In this document: positions 60,341 to 64,000 of the stretch, piece by piece
Layout of the letters: each line of letters begins with the position of its first letter
Numbering within the stretch: position 1 is the stretch's first letter
DNA from: Pseudomonas sp. UYIF39
GTDB lineage: Bacteria; Pseudomonadota; Gammaproteobacteria; Pseudomonadales; Pseudomonadaceae
Direction of reading: 5' to 3'
NCBI RefSeq assembly: GCF_029963765.1
Contig: NZ_JALBYU010000020.1
Location: forward strand, 1-64,000
DNA length: 64,000 nt
Translations under genes and position numbers: made by a program
The notes under the pieces: model-generated
What the model saw: only the letters and a program-made list of their open reading frames with translations
Told to the model about the DNA's origin: nothing
The model's database searches: none

Positions 60341-60649
60341 ATGAGCCAGACTTTGACTACTTTCGATATGGCGGCTCTGCTGGACAGTGACGAAGCCATC
60401 AGCGAGTACCTTTCGCAAGTGCTCGCAGACGGCGACAACGAAGAGTTTCTTCGCGCTATCGGCTATGTGGTGAAAGCGCGTGGAATGACACAGATAGCCA
60501 AGGATTCGGGTATGGGCCGCGAAAGCCTGTACAAGGCCTTCGCACCAGGTGCAAAACCACGTTTCGATACGGTTTTAAAAGTCATTCACGCCCTTGGCAT
60601 TGATCTCTGCGCGCAGCCGGGTCATTCAGTCAATCACTCGACGCTCTAA
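60341..60649 (+). CDS. antitoxin of the HI1420 type (HTH)
   Basis: A 102-residue antitoxin. The N-terminus (TTFDMAALLDSDEAISEYL) binds the toxin, and a helix-turn-helix follows (MTQIAKDSGMGRESLYKAF). It lies two bases after the toxin, with AAGGAGG before its start. It should repress the operon through the palindrome at 60020. Confidence 0.92.
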   Translation: MSQTLTTFDMAALLDSDEAISEYLSQVLADGDNEEFLRAIGYVVKARGMTQIAKDSGMGRESLYKAFAPGAKPRFDTVLKVIHALGIDLCAQPGHSVNHSTL

Positions 60650-60662
60650 GAGACTCTTCTGA

Positions 60663-61475
60663 TTAGACTGCTCGCTTGCGCGCAGCCAACGTAAAACACA
60701 ACGGCAACTGCGCCGTTTGCTGCTCATACCGATCATAGAGTTCCTCGCGGTTGGAATGCGGGTACTCCTTGAAGTGGCTGATCTGCAATCCGGCGTCGAT
60801 GGCGCCGGTGAAGATGGCGCCCAGGGTGTGGACGAACCAGTAGGACGAAGCCGCCTGCTGGTCGACTTCGCCTTCGTAGACGATCGGTTGGTGCTGCACG
60901 AAAGGTTCGCTGCGAAAGTACGAGCTGTCCGGCCGATACGGATCGGTGGACTCGGGGTCGAACATTTCGAGGAAGGGGTGGGTTTCGTACACCACCAGGC
61001 TGCCACCGGGCTTGAGGGTTTGTGCGACATGGCGGAAGAATTCGCCGATGTCCGGCATCCAGTTCAATACGCCGATGGTGATCAGGGCCACGTCGAAGCG
61101 ACCATGAAGTTCAGTCGGCAGGTGATGGATGTCTGCCTCGATGAACTCAGGCGCATGGGGCGAGCGTGACGCCAGTTCCCGCGCCTGATCGAGGAAAGCC
61201 TCGGACTGATCGACGCCTACGACACTGCGTGCACCCAGCGCAAACAACGAAAGGCTTTCGCGGCCGTTGTTGCAGCCCAGTTGCACCATGTCTTTGCCGT
61301 CGACACCCACTTGTTCCAGCAAACCTCGGAGGGTGTCGTCCATGCAGCAAAAATCCAGGTGACTGACCGCCGTCAAACGGGCCCGCCATTCAGGGGTGTC
61401 TTTGTGGTGTCGAGCGGAGTCATTCCAGGCATCGCGGTTGCTGGCGATGGTTTTTTCTTTTGTCGGCATTTCCAT
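60663..61475 (-). CDS. SAM-dependent methyltransferase
   Basis: A 270-residue class I methyltransferase. SAM motif I reads VQLGCNNGRESLSLFALGA near residue 65, motif II VVGVDQSEAFLDQAREL, and ALITIGVLNWMPDIGEFF with LKPGGSLVVYE gives the later motifs. The ATG at 61475 has GGAG eight bases upstream. The target is not known; the cytoplasmic small-molecule group (UbiE/Tam-like) fits best. Confidence 0.87.
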   Translation of the reverse strand: MEMPTKEKTIASNRDAWNDSARHHKDTPEWRARLTAVSHLDFCCMDDTLRGLLEQVGVDGKDMVQLGCNNGRESLSLFALGARSVVGVDQSEAFLDQARELASRSPHAPEFIEADIHHLPTELHGRFDVALITIGVLNWMPDIGEFFRHVAQTLKPGGSLVVYETHPFLEMFDPESTDPYRPDSSYFRSEPFVQHQPIVYEGEVDQQAASSYWFVHTLGAIFTGAIDAGLQISHFKEYPHSNREELYDRYEQQTAQLPLCFTLAARKRAV

Positions 61476-61654
61476 TGCGCGCTCCAGACTGGGGTCTTGA
61501 TTGACCGGCACGAGTCTAGATCAGGGTTTTGAAAAACCCCATTGAGTCTTTGTTCAAATCTTGTAATCCGAGCCTCGCGAACGCGCGCTCGTACGGCAGC
61601 TATAGTTAATGACCTTGGGGAAATGCGGGAAAAACCGATTTCGCAGGTGCTGCC

Positions 61655-62041
61655 ATGAAAACAACCGATCTGAGACTACTGTTCGCCCTCTGCCTGATCA
61701 CCACCGCTGGCGCTCACGCAGACGACAGCCTGACACCCACTACCGAATACAGCAGTGAGTTCAGCTATTACGGAGCCGACCAACCCTTCGCTCACCCCGT
61801 GCCCCCGTCACTGAGCACGGTGCCGCCAGGGTCGTACATCCCGACAGCGCCTCAGGACTTCATCCCCATTTCGAGCCAGCATGAGTTCTACGACTCAAGA
61901 TTGCCGACAGTAGCGGATGCCACGGTTCGAGTGTTCATCCGCTCCTACGATCAGCAACGCGGTGTCTACGTGAACGAAGAAGTCCTCGACCCTACGTGCC
62001 TGCTCGCGTGCCTCAGCCGTCAGGCGCCAGTGATGCAATAA
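61655..62041 (+). CDS. secreted hypothetical protein, Pro-rich
   Basis: A 128-residue exported protein with a signal peptide (cleavage after AHA, residue 22). The mature part is rich in Pro, Ser and Tyr (TEYSSEFSYYGADQPFAHPV, STVPPGSYIPTAPQDFIP) and ends with a small domain containing two Cys (CLLACL). No family recognised. The two-component gene is three bases away on the other strand. Confidence 0.75.
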   Translation: MKTTDLRLLFALCLITTAGAHADDSLTPTTEYSSEFSYYGADQPFAHPVPPSLSTVPPGSYIPTAPQDFIPISSQHEFYDSRLPTVADATVRVFIRSYDQQRGVYVNEEVLDPTCLLACLSRQAPVMQ

Positions 62042-62044
62042 GGC

Positions 62045-63475
62045 CTACCACTGGCGTTTGTCCGGGCGCGCGAGGCCGAGCTTCTCAATTCGGTAGCGCA
62101 GCATGTCGCGGCTCAGGCCCAGCAGCCGTGCGGACTTGGTGACGTTCCAGTCGGTCTTGTCGAGCATCTTGCGCACCATGTCGCGCTCGACTTCCGGCAG
62201 GTTCATGGACTCGGTGCCGTTGTAGACCGGACGCGGCTCATAGTGTTGCGGCTCTTGCTGGAACAACAGCGGCTCATCCACCAGGCTCAGGCACACGTTC
62301 AATTGATGGGCTGCGACGGTGTCGCTCTGGGCCAGCAACACGGTTTGCTCAAGCATGTTGCGCAACTCGCGCACGTTGCCCGGCCAGCTGTAGCTGAGCA
62401 GCAATTCCTCGGCCTGATCGCTGAAATGCAGGTTCGGTTTGCCATAGCGTTTGCCGTGGATCGCCAGGAAGTGTCGAGCCAGCAGCAGGATGTCCGCGCC
62501 ACGGGCATACAGGCGCGGCACCTTGATCGAGATGATCCGCAAACGGAAGAACAGATCGCGGCGGAACTTGCCCTGTTGGACCATTTGTTCAAGGTTGCAG
62601 TTGGTGGCGCTGATCACCCGCAAATCGACTTTGCGCTCCTTCACCGAGCCGACCCGGCGGATCGTCCGGTCCTCCAGCAGTTTCAACAGTTTGGCTTGCA
62701 GCAACAGGTCCATCTCGCCGACTTCATCGAGAAACAGCGTCCCGCCATCGGCCGCTTCCACCAGCCCGACGCGGCGGTCCTTGGCGTCGGTGAAGGCGCC
62801 CTTCTCGTGGCCGAACAGTTCCGACTCCACCAGGTTGGAAGGAATCGAAGCGCAGTTGAATTCAATAAACGGACCTTTGCTGCGCGGGCCGTCGAAGTGC
62901 AACGCACGGGCCACCAGTTCCTTGCCGGTGCCGGTCTCGCCTTCCACCAACACCGGAGGCAGATCGGTATTGGCCATGCGCCGCTCGGCCTCGATTAACT
63001 GGCCAATGGTGCTTTTCAGGTACTGCATCGGTGCCGATTCCCCGATCAAGGCCTGCACCCCTGACTTCTGCGCTTCGCGTTCCTGATAGAACGACAGTGT
63101 GCGTTCCATTCGGTCGGTGGCCAGGGCCTTGTCCAGCAGCAGCTTGAGCTCCGGCAGCGCCACCGGTTTGGTGACGTAATGGAAAGCGCCCTCCTTCATC
63201 GCCACCACGGCGTCTTCGACGTTGCCATAGCCGGTCATCATGATCACTTTCAGATCCGGCGCGCTGATGCGCAGCTTCTGGATCAGGTCGTGACCGCTCA
63301 TGCCCGGCAGCGAGTTATCGGTCAGCACCACGTCCGGGACGAAAGTGCCCAATTGCTCCAGCGCGCCCTCAGCCGAGTGGCAGACCGTTACCTCGAAGTC
63401 CTTGCGCTCCAGGTAGGTCTGAATATTCTCGGCGAGGAGTTCATCATCCTCGACCAGCAGAATGCTGTGCTCCAT
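62045..63475 (-). CDS. NtrC-family sigma-54 response regulator
   Basis: A 476-residue regulator. The receiver domain has Asp53 as phosphoacceptor. The AAA+ domain (about 140-380) has Walker A GETGTGKE and the sigma-54 contact loop written GAFTDA instead of the usual GAFTGA. A Fis-type helix-turn-helix closes the protein (WNVTKSARLLGLSRDMLRYRIEKLGL). The gene overlaps the upstream kinase by 32 bases, so they form a pair. The regulated genes are not in the window. Confidence 0.93.
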   Translation of the reverse strand: MEHSILLVEDDELLAENIQTYLERKDFEVTVCHSAEGALEQLGTFVPDVVLTDNSLPGMSGHDLIQKLRISAPDLKVIMMTGYGNVEDAVVAMKEGAFHYVTKPVALPELKLLLDKALATDRMERTLSFYQEREAQKSGVQALIGESAPMQYLKSTIGQLIEAERRMANTDLPPVLVEGETGTGKELVARALHFDGPRSKGPFIEFNCASIPSNLVESELFGHEKGAFTDAKDRRVGLVEAADGGTLFLDEVGEMDLLLQAKLLKLLEDRTIRRVGSVKERKVDLRVISATNCNLEQMVQQGKFRRDLFFRLRIISIKVPRLYARGADILLLARHFLAIHGKRYGKPNLHFSDQAEELLLSYSWPGNVRELRNMLEQTVLLAQSDTVAAHQLNVCLSLVDEPLLFQQEPQHYEPRPVYNGTESMNLPEVERDMVRKMLDKTDWNVTKSARLLGLSRDMLRYRIEKLGLARPDKRQW

Positions 63476-64000
63476 AGTCCCCTCCCGTTGCCACTTTAAA
63501 ATTGAGACAAACGCGGGTTCCTTCCTGCTCTCGGCTGGTCAGTTCGACCGAGCCTTCGAAACGCTCCATTATTCTTTTGACCAGGGCCAGGCCCACGCCC
63601 AACCCTCCTTGTTTGGTGGTGAAAAATGGTTTGAATGCCATTTGTTGCTGCTGTTTGTTCATGCCTTTGCCAGTGTCGCTCAGCGTCATGCGCACATGCC
63701 CGGGCTGCGGCGTTTCGATATCGATACTCAGCACGCCGCCCTTGGGCATGGCTTCCAGGGCATTGGCAAACAGGCTATTAAGAATCTGCGTGAGCAGCAC
63801 CTGTTGGCTGACGATCGGCGGACAAATCCGAGGGGTGAAACGCACGTCGATGCTGGAGCGTTTAATCAACGGGTCAAACGCACTCAACGTGTCGTCGATG
63901 ACCAGCATCAGGTCTACCGTTTCGTAGTCGTCGTTCACGGGTCGCAATGACACCAGCAACTCCCGAACCCAGCGCGACATGCGATCGACCTGGCTGATGA
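63444..64000 (-). CDS. sensor histidine kinase, partial (5' end outside)
   Basis: The C-terminal part of a kinase whose start lies past the window end. The dimerisation end (SQVDRMSRWVRELLVSLRPV) leads to an HATPase_c domain with N-box NSLFANALEAM, G1 DTGKGM, the F-box AFKPFFTTK and G2 GGLGVGLAL. The segment order is that of NtrB-like kinases. It autophosphorylates and passes phosphate to the sigma-54 regulator behind it. Confidence 0.9.
   Translation of the reverse strand, partial: ISQVDRMSRWVRELLVSLRPVNDDYETVDLMLVIDDTLSAFDPLIKRSSIDVRFTPRICPPIVSQQVLLTQILNSLFANALEAMPKGGVLSIDIETPQPGHVRMTLSDTGKGMNKQQQQMAFKPFFTTKQGGLGVGLALVKRIMERFEGSVELTSREQEGTRVCLNFKVATGGDYGAQHSAGRG

Noticed and set aside
1..64000. 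CRISPR arrays, tRNA or rRNA genes, prophage genes
   Set aside because: No regularly spaced repeats, no cloverleaf with CCA end and no phage structural genes were seen.

Overview
The window is a piece of a chromosome from a fluorescens-group Pseudomonas, judged from the high GC, Pseudomonas-type REP/REPIN repeats (five loci of the GTGGGAGCG...GCTCCCAC kind), the CstA/DUF466 pair, a short LOV protein very like those of P. putida, and an Orn/Lys/Arg decarboxylase typical of the genus. Names rest on reading the translated sequence and remembered family features; no database search was run.

Layout. 0.1-2.4 kb: small secreted and hypothetical genes and a PPP-type phosphatase. 2.2-6.8 kb: pyruvate/carbon-starvation transporter CstA with its DUF466 partner, divergent from a Cache-domain histidine kinase and LuxR-type regulator; the shared promoter holds three CTACGTA boxes. 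7.0-19.5 kb: a GntR-controlled catabolic cluster (DUF1185 protein, alpha/beta hydrolase, two aldehyde dehydrogenases, flavin reductase, carboxymuconolactone-decarboxylase-like protein, GntR repressor, zinc-ribbon Nudix hydrolase, DUF1330 protein, RibB with a degenerate RibA domain, polyamine-type ABC importer). Matching TGGTATACCA-type palindromes lie before its three promoters, so it looks like one regulon with a strong flavin theme but no oxygenase inside.

19.6-21.2 kb: a dispersed element with 54-bp inverted arms abuts the 3' half of a glutathione-dependent formaldehyde-activating enzyme gene (gfa), which also carries a nonsense codon; an FrmR/RcnR-type repressor survives next to it. 21.5-29.3 kb: a light/photo-oxidation cluster with a class II LitR-like MerR regulator, a short LOV photoreceptor, a six-gene operon (SnoaL-like, SDR, FAD oxidoreductase, DUF1365, cyclopropane-fatty-acid synthase, DUF2878) and an opposing pair (chalcone-isomerase-like, DUF3833 lipoprotein). 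Three TNTACA-N12-TGTANA boxes lie at the two operon promoters.

29.8-45.8 kb: a diguanylate cyclase, a cell-wall hydrolase, a CAP-domain protein, moaA followed by remnants of a bestrophin gene and of moaD, a DeoR regulator, an ornithine decarboxylase, an MHS-family transporter, and several small enzymes. 45.9-51.3 kb: a flavin monooxygenase, RidA, DUF1028, ArgE-like deacylase and NCS1 permease set, split by REPINs, that looks like an uncharacterised nitrogen-compound pathway. 51.5-64 kb: VOC and membrane proteins, an IS remnant next to a 5'-truncated gene, a VanW protein, an AttEFGH-like ABC exporter with a lipocalin-type lipoprotein, a RelE/HigB-type toxin-antitoxin pair with a 16-bp palindromic operator, a methyltransferase, and a sigma-54-type two-component pair whose kinase runs off the end.
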